DNA of 64,000 bases from Mycobacterium terramassiliense (GTDB lineage: Bacteria > Actinomycetota > Actinomycetes > Mycobacteriales > Mycobacteriaceae): the NCBI RefSeq assembly GCF_900157385.1, contig NZ_LT717701.1, positions 186,001 through 250,000 of the forward strand, in the 5' to 3' direction. A model generated the notes under the pieces. That model was not told the origin of the DNA, did no database searches, and saw nothing but the letters and a program-made list of their open reading frames with translations. A program made the translations under genes and the position numbers. Each line of letters opens with the position of its first letter. Position 1 is the first letter of the stretch. Positions 9,848 through 19,160 of the stretch are shown one piece after another.

Positions 9848-10936
9848 TCAGTACACGCCCTCGATGACAGCCTCACCCTCGAAGGTGGTGACCGGCCGCA
9901 CCGCGCTGACGGAGTCGCTGAGTTGTCCCGCCGGGCCGGGCATCCGCACGGCCAGATCGCGTTCCAGGTTGTTCGGGATGAACATTCCCTTGCTGATGTG
10001 GTTCATCACCACCTGGCCCGGCTGCCCATAGGGCACGCGTTCTCCGGTGTCGGGATCGACCACCCAGAACACGACATACGGTGTGCGCGGGTCGAACACG
10101 AACGAGCCGTCGTCGGCGGTTCGGGTGACCGCTTGCGAGAGCACCATGGTGCTGCCGAAGGCCATGGTGATCGTCGTGTCCGGGAAGATCTCGCGAAGCA
10201 AGTCGAGCGTGTCGGCGTCCACATGCGCGCCGCTGAGCAGCAGATAGCGGATCTTGTCGTTCACCAAGTCCACCACGCGATCGTTGCGGGCGATGGCCTC
10301 CAGCAGCGGCGGAGTCGTATGCAGGTTGGCGACGTTTTGCGTCTGGAGCACGAACACGGCTTGCTCGATGACATGGTCGACATAGGCGGCCACTTCGGCG
10401 GCCGCGTTGCGCGCGGCGAGTTTTTTCACCCAGCGGGGGTCGAGGTCGATCGCGTGGAAGGCAGCGCCCAGCCGTCCGGAGACCAAGCGGGAGAAGTAAC
10501 CGACGCCGTGCGGGCCGCCGGGCATCAGGCACAGGAAGCCGTGGCCGCGGACGAACCCGCCCGTGGCGAAGTCCTCGGTTTGCCACTGCACCACCTGTGC
10601 GATCCAGTCCGGCATCTGCACGGTCCGTTTCGGGGCGCCGGTGGTGCCGCCGGATTCGAATATCTGGGGCACCGGCGGGGATGACCCATAGCCGCGCGGA
10701 ACGAGGTCCTCAAACGGCACTTCACGCAATTCGTTGACCAGGTTGGGGAACCGGCGGAGATCCGCGAAGCTTTTGACCTCGGTCAGCGGGTCGAAGTCCA
10801 GCGTCCGGGCGGTCCGCAGCCAAAACGACGAACCGGTGTCCCCGCCGAAGTGCCAGGCCATCGCGGCGGCCAGATAGGCCTCGGGGTCTTGAATCGGAAC
10901 CGATCGGGGAACCTCCAGCAGCGAAAAATCGCCCAT
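9848..10936 (-). CDS. LuxE/EhpF-like acid-activating enzyme (ANL superfamily)
   Basis: 362 residues, much shorter than a FadD. The AMP-binding loop is ESGGTTGAPK at about residues 94-103, followed by a short C-terminal region ending before any full ANL C-terminal lid. This is the architecture of LuxE acyl-protein synthetase and EhpF. Predicted to adenylate a carboxylic acid and pass it to the adjacent reductase. The C terminus contains no cysteine comparable to the acyl-carrying Cys of LuxE, so any transfer must work differently. ATG at 10936 is chosen because the longer upstream reading runs through low-complexity Arg/Ala sequence. Likely co-transcribed with the reductase. Confidence 0.78.
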   Translation of the reverse strand: MGDFSLLEVPRSVPIQDPEAYLAAAMAWHFGGDTGSSFWLRTARTLDFDPLTEVKSFADLRRFPNLVNELREVPFEDLVPRGYGSSPPVPQIFESGGTTGAPKRTVQMPDWIAQVVQWQTEDFATGGFVRGHGFLCLMPGGPHGVGYFSRLVSGRLGAAFHAIDLDPRWVKKLAARNAAAEVAAYVDHVIEQAVFVLQTQNVANLHTTPPLLEAIARNDRVVDLVNDKIRYLLLSGAHVDADTLDLLREIFPDTTITMAFGSTMVLSQAVTRTADDGSFVFDPRTPYVVFWVVDPDTGERVPYGQPGQVVMNHISKGMFIPNNLERDLAVRMPGPAGQLSDSVSAVRPVTTFEGEAVIEGVY

Positions 10937-11047
10937 GCCGACGATCCTGTCACAGCACCGGCCCGGCAACCGGGTTCGCCGGGCAGCGGGCACACGGGCG
11001 GTGAACGTCGCCCCACACCGCGGGAAACGCTTTGTGGCCAACCGGTT

Positions 11048-11833
11048 TCAGCCGCCGCGCGCCTGCCGGAGGGCTTCGGTGATGGCCTCGTTGAACACGG
11101 GGAAGACCTCGTCGTAACGGCCCTCGCGTTCGGCGAACCGCAAGGGCTTGACCCGCTCCACGACGATCTCGTCGGCGTCGGGTTCCGCCTGCAACAGGTT
11201 TATCGTCTCGGCGATGTACTCGTCCAACGGCATCGCCCTGGGGTCGCTGGAGTCGAATCCCCGCCCACGCTGCAGGCCCGTCTGCAGGTGCGGGGGGATG
11301 ATTTCGATCACCTGGACCGCGGTCCCGCGGAGCTGGAAACGCAGCGACTCGGTGTAGGAATGCAGCGCCGCTTTGGTCGCGCAATACGTCGGCGTGACGG
11401 CGCTGGGCATGAAGGCCAGGCCCGAGGTGACGTTGAGGATGGCCGCCCGCGGCTTCTTCAGCAGCGACGGCAGCAATGCCGCCGTGAGCCGGATCGGGCC
11501 CAGCAGATTGATCGCGACCGTCAGCTCCGCGACGCTGGGGCCGGTCGTGGTGAGGTCCTCGAAGCGCTGCACGCCCGCGTTGTTGATGACGACGTTGAGG
11601 TCCGGGTAGAGGTCGGTCACCTCGGTGCCGAACCGGCGGATGTCGGCGGGGTCGCCTTGATCCAGCGACAGCGTCCGGATGCCCGGGTTGGCGTCGGCGA
11701 CGGCCCGCAGCGGCTCCCGCCGCCGGCCCGCGATGACCACCGTGTTGCCGAGCCGGTGCAGCGCCTCGGCGAGGCCGCGGCCGATTCCGCTGCCGCCCCC
11801 GGTCACCAACACCGTATTGCCCGTCATCTGCAT
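11048..11833 (-). CDS. SDR family oxidoreductase (DltE-like)
   Basis: 261-residue short-chain dehydrogenase. Cofactor motif TGGGSGIG at 11-18, NNAG in the middle, catalytic YCATK, and the EIIPPHLQT segment typical of DltE-type SDRs. Start ATG at 11833 has a strong GGAGGGG ribosome-binding site six bases upstream; a second ATG lies two codons in. It lies between the LysR gene (31 bp upstream) and the EhpF/LuxE-like gene (111 bp downstream) on the same strand. It may therefore handle the aldehyde or alcohol made by that pair (inference). Confidence 0.87.
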   Translation of the reverse strand: MQMTGNTVLVTGGGSGIGRGLAEALHRLGNTVVIAGRRREPLRAVADANPGIRTLSLDQGDPADIRRFGTEVTDLYPDLNVVINNAGVQRFEDLTTTGPSVAELTVAINLLGPIRLTAALLPSLLKKPRAAILNVTSGLAFMPSAVTPTYCATKAALHSYTESLRFQLRGTAVQVIEIIPPHLQTGLQRGRGFDSSDPRAMPLDEYIAETINLLQAEPDADEIVVERVKPLRFAEREGRYDEVFPVFNEAITEALRQARGG

Positions 11834-11864
11834 TGCCGCTCCCCTCCGTCCAATCAGTACTGTC

Positions 11865-12788
11865 TCACTTTCGTCGTTTCGGGGACCGCTGGGTAGAGCC
11901 GACGACGGTGCCGACGACCTGGCGAAGCCAGCGGTGCGACGGATCTTCGTCGACACGCGGGTGCCAGACCGCGTAGAACTGCACGTCACCCAGCTCGCGG
12001 GGCGCGCCGAGCACGCGAACGGGCTCCGAGCCGGCAAATTGCTCGACCTGTCGAGCCGGGACGGTCAGCACCAGCTGGGTGCCGGGCAGTACGGCGGCGC
12101 CCACGACGTGGTACGGCACGACGACGGCGACGCGACGGCGTGCGTCGCGCGCCTCCAAGGCCTGGTCGAGGCTGGGCTGGCCGAGGTCGATGCTCACATG
12201 CGGCCACCGCAGGTATTGCGCCAGTGACACCGAAGCCCGCACGGCAAGCGGGTGGTCGGCGGCCACGACGCAGACGAACCGGTCGGTGAAAAGGTGCCGG
12301 CTGCTGTACCCGTCGGGTGCCGCGCGGCCGCGGATCACCAGGTCGGTCGTCCCGGCGTCCAGCCTGTCGAACACCCGAGCGTCGAGGGGCTCACAGCTCA
12401 CCGTCGCGTTGGGCGATCCGGTCAGGATCCGCCGGATCAGCTCGGGGCCGAACGCCGAGGCCGTGTAGTCGCTGGCCGCCAGCCGAAACGACGGGGCCGC
12501 GGTGGCCGGGTCGAAGGTCTCTGCGGCGAAGAGCTGGTCGAGCTCGGTGACCACGGTCGCCAACTGTGCCCGGAGGCGCTGGGCGCGCGGCGTCAGCGAG
12601 TACCCATCGGGCCCGCGGACCAGCAGCTCGTCGCCGAAGTGCCGTCGCAACCGCTGCAGGGCCCGGCTCATCGCGGGCTGGCTGATCGCCACCCGGTCGG
12701 CCGCGCGCGAGACATGGCGCTCCTCAAGGAGCGCTACCAGGGGCGGCAGCAGATTCAGGTCGACGCGCTCCATATGCGCCTGGTGCAT
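11865..12788 (-). CDS. LysR family transcriptional regulator
   Basis: 307-residue LysR-type regulator. An N-terminal winged helix-turn-helix (about 6-65, with SRAADRVAISQPAMSRAL) is followed by a NodD-like substrate-binding domain. It is divergent from the amidohydrolase gene, with 88 bp between the starts. A LysR-type T-N11-A box lies in that gap, so the amidohydrolase is the most likely target. The SDR-EhpF-EhpG genes follow on the same strand and may be co-transcribed with it. Start could be ATG 12788 or ATG 12773 (MERVDLN); neither has a good ribosome-binding site. Confidence 0.88.
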   Translation of the reverse strand: MHQAHMERVDLNLLPPLVALLEERHVSRAADRVAISQPAMSRALQRLRRHFGDELLVRGPDGYSLTPRAQRLRAQLATVVTELDQLFAAETFDPATAAPSFRLAASDYTASAFGPELIRRILTGSPNATVSCEPLDARVFDRLDAGTTDLVIRGRAAPDGYSSRHLFTDRFVCVVAADHPLAVRASVSLAQYLRWPHVSIDLGQPSLDQALEARDARRRVAVVVPYHVVGAAVLPGTQLVLTVPARQVEQFAGSEPVRVLGAPRELGDVQFYAVWHPRVDEDPSHRWLRQVVGTVVGSTQRSPKRRK

Positions 12789-12802
12789 GGCATCGATACT
12801 AA

Positions 12803-12821
12803 CTATTCATTTCACAAATAG
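12803..12821. promoter_or_regulatory. candidate LysR box between divergent genes
   Basis: Inverted repeat CTATT-N9-AATAG containing a T-N11-A core, the classic LysR recognition pattern. It lies 15 bp from the regulator start and 56 bp before the amidohydrolase start. Confidence 0.5.
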
Positions 12822-12876
12822 CCGGTCGCGGCGCAGTGTTGAGGAGAAACATCCGTTACGACAGTGAGGAAGGCCG

Positions 12877-13854
12877 ATGCGCTACATCGCCTTGGAGGAA
12901 GCGTTTTTCATACCGGAGTTGGCCGACCTCGGGCCGGCCCACCGGCAACTGATGCAGCTGTTGCGGCCCAAATTGGGCGAGCGGTATGAGCGCCGGCTGT
13001 CCGACTTCACCGAATACCGCCTGTCGGAGATGGACGAGGCCGGCATCGACATCCAGGTGCTCTCGCTGACCTCGCCGGGCCTGCAAGTCGAGCTCGACGC
13101 CGAGCGGGCGCGCGACAACGCGCGGTTCGCCAACGACTACCTGGCGAAAGTGATTGCCCAACAACCGGATCGGTTCCGTGGGTTCGCCGCGCTGCCACTG
13201 CAGGACCCCGCCGCTGCGGCCAGGGAACTCGAGCGCGCCGTCAACCAGGACGGGCTGTGCGGGGCGCTGGTCAACGACTGCATCAGCGGCCCGGGCGGGC
13301 GCTATCTGGACGCGCCCGCATACGACGAACTCTGGTCCGCGGTGGAATCCCTTGGCGTGCCGCTCTATTTGCACCCCGGCTCGCCCCCGGCCGATCGCTG
13401 GCGCGTCATTGAGGGCCGTCCGGAACTCTACGGCGCGACCTGGAGTTGGGCGGCCGAGGTGAGTGGGCACGCGTTGCGGCTGCTGTTCGGCGGCGTGTTC
13501 GACCGGCATCCGGGAGCGACGCTGATCTTGGGCCACATGGGTGAGTTCTTGCCGTTTCAGCGCAGCCGGTTGGACTCCCGCTACGCCACCATCGCCACGA
13601 CCGCTCCGCTGCAGCGCGCGCCCTCGGCGTATCTGGGTACCAACATCGTCTTCACCAACAGCGGGGTGTTCTCCCCGGCTGTCATGCTGGGAGCGGTGCT
13701 GGAGGTCGGCGCCGACGCCGTGATGTTCTCCGTCGACTATCCCTACGAGTCCTCGCGCGAGGCCGTCGAGGGTTTCGAGCGGACGACGCTGTCCGCGGTC
13801 GATCGGGAGAAGATCGCGCACGGCAACGCCGAACGGCTACTGCGCCTCGGCTAA
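12877..13854 (+). CDS. amidohydrolase family protein, hydroxybenzoate decarboxylase-like
   Basis: 325-residue TIM-barrel protein of the amidohydrolase-2 (ACMSD) family. It most resembles 2,3- and 2,6-dihydroxybenzoate decarboxylases: ALEEAF at the N terminus, LYLHPG near 165, FDRHP, LGHMGEFLPF and FSVDYPYES. The metal-ligand position that is Glu-x-His in gamma-resorcylate decarboxylase reads Glu-x-Ala here, as in the fungal 2,3-dihydroxybenzoate-type enzymes as I recall them. Expected reaction is non-oxidative decarboxylation of an aromatic acid; a hydrolase role cannot be excluded. GAGGAAGG ribosome-binding site before ATG. Divergent from LysR; its stop overlaps the convergent oxygenase gene by 4 bp. 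Confidence 0.82.
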   Translation: MRYIALEEAFFIPELADLGPAHRQLMQLLRPKLGERYERRLSDFTEYRLSEMDEAGIDIQVLSLTSPGLQVELDAERARDNARFANDYLAKVIAQQPDRFRGFAALPLQDPAAAARELERAVNQDGLCGALVNDCISGPGGRYLDAPAYDELWSAVESLGVPLYLHPGSPPADRWRVIEGRPELYGATWSWAAEVSGHALRLLFGGVFDRHPGATLILGHMGEFLPFQRSRLDSRYATIATTAPLQRAPSAYLGTNIVFTNSGVFSPAVMLGAVLEVGADAVMFSVDYPYESSREAVEGFERTTLSAVDREKIAHGNAERLLRLG

Positions 13855-14777
13855 GCCACGTGGTTGTGGAGGCGGCGCGGGTCGACACCCGCGCGGCGCC
13901 ACGCCTTGGCCGCCCAGGGCAGGTAGATGAACGCGACAGGAAGGCGGTTGATGAGCGGATTGAGCGCGCGGACAACGGCGGCGAAACGCTGGAATCGCTT
14001 CTCTTTCGTCGCGTCCCATTCCAGCTGGCACACCTCGCGCATCTGCTGCGGCAGCGTTCCCACCAATACCAGGCGGGTGTAGGCGTTCAGCGGCGCGGAC
14101 AGGATCTTCCAGAGCGGCTTGGGAACCCAGCGCGGGCCCGGTATGCCTTTGCGGATGTATCCGGTGCCGTACAGGACGGTCTTGTGCGGGACGAACCTCT
14201 CGAGCATCCCGTCCCAGTAGGCGACGAAGTCGTCGTAGGTCTGCGGCTGCCCGCGGTCGCTGACGCCGTAGAGGCCGTACCAGACCTTGCCCTCGTTGAA
14301 GATCCGTTCCTTCTCCGCGCGCGACAGCCGGCGGATGAACGTGTCGGTCGTGTAGATGACCTGGTCGACGAACGTGGCGTGCGCCCAATAGAACAACTCC
14401 GGGTTGAGCGCGTGATACCGGGAGCCGTCGCTGACGGTGCCCTTGATCGGCTTGTGGAAATCCCGGACCTTGCGGCCCCACTCCTGCGGGTCGTCGGAGT
14501 AAACCGTCTTCATCAGCGGCGGTGCGGTGCGCTTGGCGCGGCCCAGCGTGTCGCTGAAAATCACCGAGTGATCCAACACGCCCTGGGCGAGCTGCTCGAT
14601 GCAATTCTCCACGCCGGCCGTGCGCTGGAACCCGAAGAATTGGGTGCGGTGGTCGCCGTAGAACTTCCAGATCAACGATTCGGGCCCCAGGCGAGGCGCG
14701 GCCTGCGCCAGCGCGTCGTCAACGGGCATGGGCACGGCCTCGCGCACGCCAGTGTCGAAATCCCGCTGTGCCGTCAT
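13851..14777 (-). CDS. oxygenase MpaB family protein (DUF2236)
   Basis: 308 residues with the DUF2236/MpaB signature: an FYGDHRTQFFGFQRTA region early, HALNPELFYWAHATF at 120-136, and DRGQPQTYDDF. MpaB-type proteins are heme-dependent or heme-like oxygenases that cleave or oxidise hydrophobic substrates; the actual substrate here is unknown. Good GAGGGG ribosome-binding site before ATG. Divergent from a TetR regulator with 105 bp between, which holds an ACAAA/TTTGT inverted repeat. It is probably repressed by that regulator. Confidence 0.85.
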   Translation of the reverse strand: MTAQRDFDTGVREAVPMPVDDALAQAAPRLGPESLIWKFYGDHRTQFFGFQRTAGVENCIEQLAQGVLDHSVIFSDTLGRAKRTAPPLMKTVYSDDPQEWGRKVRDFHKPIKGTVSDGSRYHALNPELFYWAHATFVDQVIYTTDTFIRRLSRAEKERIFNEGKVWYGLYGVSDRGQPQTYDDFVAYWDGMLERFVPHKTVLYGTGYIRKGIPGPRWVPKPLWKILSAPLNAYTRLVLVGTLPQQMREVCQLEWDATKEKRFQRFAAVVRALNPLINRLPVAFIYLPWAAKAWRRAGVDPRRLHNHVA

Positions 14778-14823
14778 CCCGTCCCCTCACCGCCCGCGCG
14801 TACGGATGTTGTGAATCAGAGAA

Positions 14824-14841
14824 ACAAATGCGTATCTTTGT
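14824..14841. promoter_or_regulatory. candidate TetR operator
   Basis: Inverted repeat ACAAA-N8-TTTGT with the palindrome-like core TGCGTA, midway between the divergent MpaB-type and TetR genes. Size fits a TetR-dimer site; unproven. Confidence 0.4.
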
Positions 14842-14882
14842 GTCAAATGGTCGTGCGCAGCCGGTCGCGAAGGTCCTGATCC

Positions 14883-15476
14883 ATGCCCAGTCACAGCGTT
14901 GCCGGCGAGGTCGACGGAATGACCGATCTCGAGCGCACCATCCTGGATACCGCGCGGGTGGTCTTCGAGACCTACGGCGTGCGCCGGGCGAACATCGAGG
15001 ACGTCGCCGCGCGGGCCGGGGTCAGCCGCAGCACCATCTATCGGCGTTTTCCGACCAAGGACGACCTGTTCGAGCAGGTGGTGCGCCGCGAAGCCGAAAT
15101 CTTCTTCAGAACGCTCGACCAGGCGACCGCGGGCTGTGACCCACAACAGGCCGTGATCGAGGCCTTCGCGCTCGGGGTGCGCCTCGTCCAGGACTCGCCC
15201 CTGTACTCCCGGATCGCCGAAAGCGAGCCCGAGCTGTTGGGGATGTTTTCTCGATCGCGGGCCTTCCCGATAGGCCGGTTCGCCGACGGGATCGCCCACA
15301 CCCTGCGGCGCTGCGGGGCAGAGGTTGCAGAACCCGACCTGGCCAACATCGCCGACATCCTGCTGCGCGTCGCCCTGGGCATCATCGTGTTCCCCACCGA
15401 CCGACTCGACACCTCGAATCAAGCGGCCGTGCGGGACTACGCGGCGCGCTACCTCGTCCCGATCATCGGCCGCTAG
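14883..15476 (+). CDS. TetR/AcrR family transcriptional regulator
   Basis: 197-residue one-component repressor. The helix-turn-helix is in the first 60 residues (VAARAGVSRSTIYRRFPTKDDLF), followed by an all-helical ligand domain. ATG 14883 has GAAGG upstream; an internal ATG at MTDLERT is a possible shorter start. Divergent from the MpaB-type oxygenase, its most probable target. Confidence 0.88.
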   Translation: MPSHSVAGEVDGMTDLERTILDTARVVFETYGVRRANIEDVAARAGVSRSTIYRRFPTKDDLFEQVVRREAEIFFRTLDQATAGCDPQQAVIEAFALGVRLVQDSPLYSRIAESEPELLGMFSRSRAFPIGRFADGIAHTLRRCGAEVAEPDLANIADILLRVALGIIVFPTDRLDTSNQAAVRDYAARYLVPIIGR

Positions 15477-15525
15477 CGGGGTCGGCGTTGCCGGGTTGTC
15501 GGGGTCCTGAATTAGCCTGATAGCC

Positions 15526-16911
15526 GTGGCTGGGTTTTCTGGCACACCCCGCACCCGCTACGCCAGTTGCGGCGACACGGACATCGCCTATCAGGTGTTC
15601 GGCGATGGGCCGATCGACCTGGTGCTGCTGCCCGGGCCGTCGATTCCGATCGACTCGGTCGACGCCGAGCCGTCGATGTACCGCTTTCACCGGCGGCTGG
15701 CGTCGTTCGCCCGGGTGATCCGGCTGGACCAGCGCGGCATCGGGCTGTCGTCCCGCGTCCCCTCGATCGACGTGATCGGGCCGAAGTTCTGGGCGAAGGA
15801 CGTCGTCTCGGTCATGAATGCGGTGGGAAGCGAGCGTGCCACGATCGTGGCGCCGAGCTTCACCTCGATGACCGGGCTCACGCTGGCGGCCGACTACCCC
15901 GAACGGGTGAGCAGCCTGGTGATCATCAACGGCGCGGCCCGCACCCTGTACGCCCCCGACTATCCGATGGGCGCCACGATCGAGACCCTCGATCCGTATA
16001 CGACCCTCGCGATCGACCCGGACGCCGTCGACCAGGGCTTCGACATGCTCGGCATGATCGCTCCCAGCGTCGCCCGCGACGATGCCTTCCGTGCCTGGTG
16101 GGACGCCGCCGGCAACCGCGCCGCCTCGCCCAGCATGGCGCGCGCGATGATCCAGAGCATCCGGCGTGCTGACGTCCGCGACACGCTGCCGAGGATCGCC
16201 GCACCCACGCTGATCCTGCACCGCGCCGACTCCGACTTCACGCCGATCGCGCACGGCCGGTACCTCGCCGAGAACATCGCCGGGTCGCGCTTCGTGGAAC
16301 TGCCGGGAGCGGACACCCTCTACTGGGTCGGCAACACCGGGCCGATGCTCGACGAGATCGAAGAGTTCATCACCGGCATGCGGGGCGGTTCCGACGCCGA
16401 GCGCCTGCTGACCACGATCGTGTTCACCGACATCGTCGGCTCGACCGAACGGGCGGCCGAACTCGGCGACGGCCGGTGGCGCGACCTGCTGGACAACCAC
16501 GACACCATCATTCGCCATGAACTGCAGCGGTTCGGGGGCCATGAGGTCAACACCGCGGGCGACGGATTCGTCGCCACGTTCTCCAGCCCCAGCGCCGCGC
16601 TCGCCTGCGCTGACGACATCGTCGACGCGGTGCGGGTGTTGGGCATCGAGGTGCGGGTGGGCATTCACGCCGGCGAAGTCGAGGTGCGTGGCGCCTTGAA
16701 GAAAGACATCGCCGGCATGGCCGTGCATATCGGCGCGCGGGTGGCGGCGCTCGCCGAAGCCAGCGAGGTGCTGGTCTCCTCGACGGTGCGCGACATCGTC
16801 ACCGGCTCACATCACCGGTTCGCCGACCGCGGCGAGAGCGCGCTCAGAGGCGTCCCGGGTCACTGGCGCCTCCATGCCCTGCAGCGCGAGCGCGCCGCCG
16901 CCAGGCGGTAA
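15526..16911 (+). CDS. alpha/beta-hydrolase--class III adenylate/guanylate cyclase fusion
   Basis: 461 residues with two domains. Residues about 15-285 are an alpha/beta hydrolase; 293-455 are a class III nucleotide cyclase catalytic domain. Cyclase metal aspartates are Asp302 (FTDIVGST) and Asp346 (AGDGF). Arg405 is kept, but the transition-state Asn position is His401 (AVHIGAR). In the hydrolase, the GxSxG elbow is altered to A-P-S-F-T (Ser111), and the usual GADH histidine is Thr264. That half is therefore probably a sensor rather than an enzyme. Such fusions are common in mycobacteria and are thought to make cAMP in response to a ligand. GTG start; 49 bp after the TetR gene. Confidence 0.9.
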   Translation: MAGFSGTPRTRYASCGDTDIAYQVFGDGPIDLVLLPGPSIPIDSVDAEPSMYRFHRRLASFARVIRLDQRGIGLSSRVPSIDVIGPKFWAKDVVSVMNAVGSERATIVAPSFTSMTGLTLAADYPERVSSLVIINGAARTLYAPDYPMGATIETLDPYTTLAIDPDAVDQGFDMLGMIAPSVARDDAFRAWWDAAGNRAASPSMARAMIQSIRRADVRDTLPRIAAPTLILHRADSDFTPIAHGRYLAENIAGSRFVELPGADTLYWVGNTGPMLDEIEEFITGMRGGSDAERLLTTIVFTDIVGSTERAAELGDGRWRDLLDNHDTIIRHELQRFGGHEVNTAGDGFVATFSSPSAALACADDIVDAVRVLGIEVRVGIHAGEVEVRGALKKDIAGMAVHIGARVAALAEASEVLVSSTVRDIVTGSHHRFADRGESALRGVPGHWRLHALQRERAAARR

Positions 16912-17025
16912 CCATCCCGACATCTTGAGACGGTCGACGCGCCCGCCGGCTCGGCTAGGCTGGGTTTCGACTCGTGCAACCCGACTGTTGTTCTACAGCT
17001 TCGCTTTTGATCCGAAGGAGTACGC

Positions 17026-17772
17026 GTGACCGACGTGCACATCTCGCTGCCGCCCGCGTTGCGCCGAGCGCTGGATCTGCTTGCCGATCCGCCGGCGGAT
17101 CCGGACGTCAGCAAGGGCTACCTGGATCTGCTCGGCGCCGGATCGGCCGAACGGGACGCCGTCCCGAAGAACACCGGTCCGATCCAGGCGGCATGGGCCT
17201 CACCGATCGGGTCGATGCTGTACGACAACGCCCAGGCCCTGTCGCGCAGGCTGATCAGCGCGTGGCAATTGCCGCTCGACTGGCTGAACATCCCGCCGGG
17301 CGGCGTCGCGCTCGACGTCGGGTCGGGTCCCGGCAACGTCACCGCGTCACTGGCGCGCGTGGCCGGCCCCGAGGGGCTGGCCCTGGGGGTCGACATCTCC
17401 GAGCCCATGCTCGCCCGCGCGGTGCGCAGCGAGGCAGGCCCGCAAGTCGGCTTCATCAAGGCCGACGCGCAGCGACTTCCGCTGCGCGACAACACCGTTG
17501 ACGCGGTGGTCTCGACCGCCGTGCTGCAGCTGGTTCCGGAACCGGCGGCCGCCCTGGCCGAGATGGCGCGGGTGCTGCGCCCCGGGGGCCGGCTGGCCAT
17601 CATGGTTCCGACCGTCGGGCGGGCCGCGCGATTTTGGCAAAAGCTGCCGAACGTCGGGGCGCACGTGTTCGACGACGACGAAATCGGCGACATCCTGGAA
17701 AGCAACGGGTTCGCCAGCGTGCGAGTGACCAACTACGGCACGTTTCAGTGGGTGCGCGGCAAGAACGGCTGA
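17026..17772 (+). CDS. class I SAM-dependent methyltransferase (UbiE/Methyltransf_11 type)
   Basis: 248 residues. SAM-binding motif I LDVGSGPGN at 96-104, acidic residue in GVDISEPM, and the post-motif LPLRDNTVDAVVS and VLRPGGRL segments. Transfers a methyl group from SAM to an unknown small molecule or lipid. The first 80 residues are an extra helical segment. Strong GAAGGAG ribosome-binding site before GTG. Ends 3 bp from the convergent SDR stop. Confidence 0.9.
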   Translation: MTDVHISLPPALRRALDLLADPPADPDVSKGYLDLLGAGSAERDAVPKNTGPIQAAWASPIGSMLYDNAQALSRRLISAWQLPLDWLNIPPGGVALDVGSGPGNVTASLARVAGPEGLALGVDISEPMLARAVRSEAGPQVGFIKADAQRLPLRDNTVDAVVSTAVLQLVPEPAAALAEMARVLRPGGRLAIMVPTVGRAARFWQKLPNVGAHVFDDDEIGDILESNGFASVRVTNYGTFQWVRGKNG

Positions 17773-17775
17773 GTC

Positions 17776-18582
17776 TCAGTCGCGCTTCATGGCCGGGTGG
17801 CCGCGGGCCAGCACCGGCAGCAGCCACTCCGGCGGCGCCACCCGGAAGAAGCCCGCCGCGATGCGGTTGACCCGACCGGGCACGACGACGGCCTTGCCGG
17901 CCGCGAGCCCGTCGATGCCGGCCAACGCGACCTTGTCGGAGGGAACCCACATCACCCGCGGCAGGGCCGATTCGGCTTCCTCCTTCGAAAAACCCGCAGC
18001 CTCCCCGAACCCCGTATCCACCGGTCCCGGGCACAGGGCTGTCGCGCTGACCCCGGTCCCGCGTAGCTCGCCGCGCAGGCTGTGGGTGTAGGACAACACG
18101 AACGCCTTGGCGGCGCCGTACGCCGCCTGGCCCGGCAGCGGACCGAACCCGGCGACCGACGCCACATTCAGCACGGCCCCGCGACGGCGCTCGACCATGC
18201 CCGGCAGGAACCGGCTGCACAGGTCCACCACGGCGGCCACGTCGACCTCGACAAGGTTGACCTCTTGCTCCGGAACGGATTTCGCGACGAGTCCGAGCGT
18301 CGAGAAGCCGGCGTTGTTGATCAGGATGTCCGGAACCAGTCCGAGGGCGGCGACGCGGTCCGGCAGGGCCGCCCGCGCGGCGCGCTCCGACAGGTCGGCG
18401 GGCAGGGGATGCGCGTGCTGGCCCAGCCGGCCGGCGAGCGCTTCGAGGCGGTCGGCGCTGCGGGCCACCAGCACCACCTGATAGCCGCGCCGGGCGAGGA
18501 TTTCGGCGAACCGCTCGCCGATGCCCGATGATGCGCCGGTGACGATGGCGGCGCGGTCGTTGCCCGGAGGTGGCAGGGCCAT
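17776..18582 (-). CDS. SDR family NAD(P)-dependent oxidoreductase
   Basis: 268-residue short-chain dehydrogenase: TGASSGIG at 15-22, NNAG in the middle, catalytic YGAAK, and LCPGPVDTGF after the active site. The basic, hydrophobic C terminus (VAPPEWLLP) resembles membrane-associated SDRs acting on long-chain keto lipids. It begins 1 bp after the stop of the SRPBCC gene, so the two are co-transcribed. Confidence 0.9.
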   Translation of the reverse strand: MALPPPGNDRAAIVTGASSGIGERFAEILARRGYQVVLVARSADRLEALAGRLGQHAHPLPADLSERAARAALPDRVAALGLVPDILINNAGFSTLGLVAKSVPEQEVNLVEVDVAAVVDLCSRFLPGMVERRRGAVLNVASVAGFGPLPGQAAYGAAKAFVLSYTHSLRGELRGTGVSATALCPGPVDTGFGEAAGFSKEEAESALPRVMWVPSDKVALAGIDGLAAGKAVVVPGRVNRIAAGFFRVAPPEWLLPVLARGHPAMKRD

Positions 18583-18583
18583 G

Positions 18584-19036
18584 TCAGCCCTCGCTCGCCT
18601 GGGCGAGCGCTGCGAGCCGGTCGATCGACTCACGCAGCATCTCGGGTGTGGTCGAACTGGCCCTCTCGATGCGGGTGCTGTCGGTCAGCGCCGTCCAGTC
18701 GTAGGTGTGGGTCACGCTGGTGAGGGTGGCGTTGATCGGGTGGAGTTCCCAACGCCAGAGGTGGCCGGGCGGCAGCTTTTTCGGTTCCGCCGGGCGCCAC
18801 GCGATCGTGCTGCCCTCGATGAACTCCACCACGTGGTTCTCCCGAACAGCGCCGTTCGTCAGCGTCGTCTTGAAGACGTCACCCACGTGCCGGACGCGCT
18901 GCCCCGGGGCCGACGAGGCGAGGTTGTTGTTGCCGTCCCAGCTCGGCTGCTGAGCGGGATCGGCGATCAGTTCGAAGATCCGCTCGGCGCTGGCCGAGAT
19001 CACGCGGGTGGCGCTCACGATGCGTTCCGGTTCCAT
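18584..19036 (-). CDS. SRPBCC family protein (START-like hydrophobic ligand-binding)
   Basis: 150-residue polyketide-cyclase/START-fold protein. The typical opening is SATRVISASAERIFELIADPAQQPSWDG; a TIAWRPAE strand and a C-terminal helix follow. Likely binds or carries a hydrophobic small molecule for the SDR encoded immediately downstream. ATG 19036 (MEPERIV) is chosen because the longer reading extends into the structured intergenic repeat. Confidence 0.82.
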   Translation of the reverse strand: MEPERIVSATRVISASAERIFELIADPAQQPSWDGNNNLASSAPGQRVRHVGDVFKTTLTNGAVRENHVVEFIEGSTIAWRPAEPKKLPPGHLWRWELHPINATLTSVTHTYDWTALTDSTRIERASSTTPEMLRESIDRLAALAQASEG

Positions 19037-19160
19037 GCCGCTATCCAAACACGCCCGCCGGGGCGGTGCGGATGTGACTTTCGGCGCTGGCGTTGGGGAC
19101 CTTCGGCCGTTGAAGCGCCCCTTGGCCGGCTGCGATGGTGGTCGTGCCGGGTTCGCCCGG

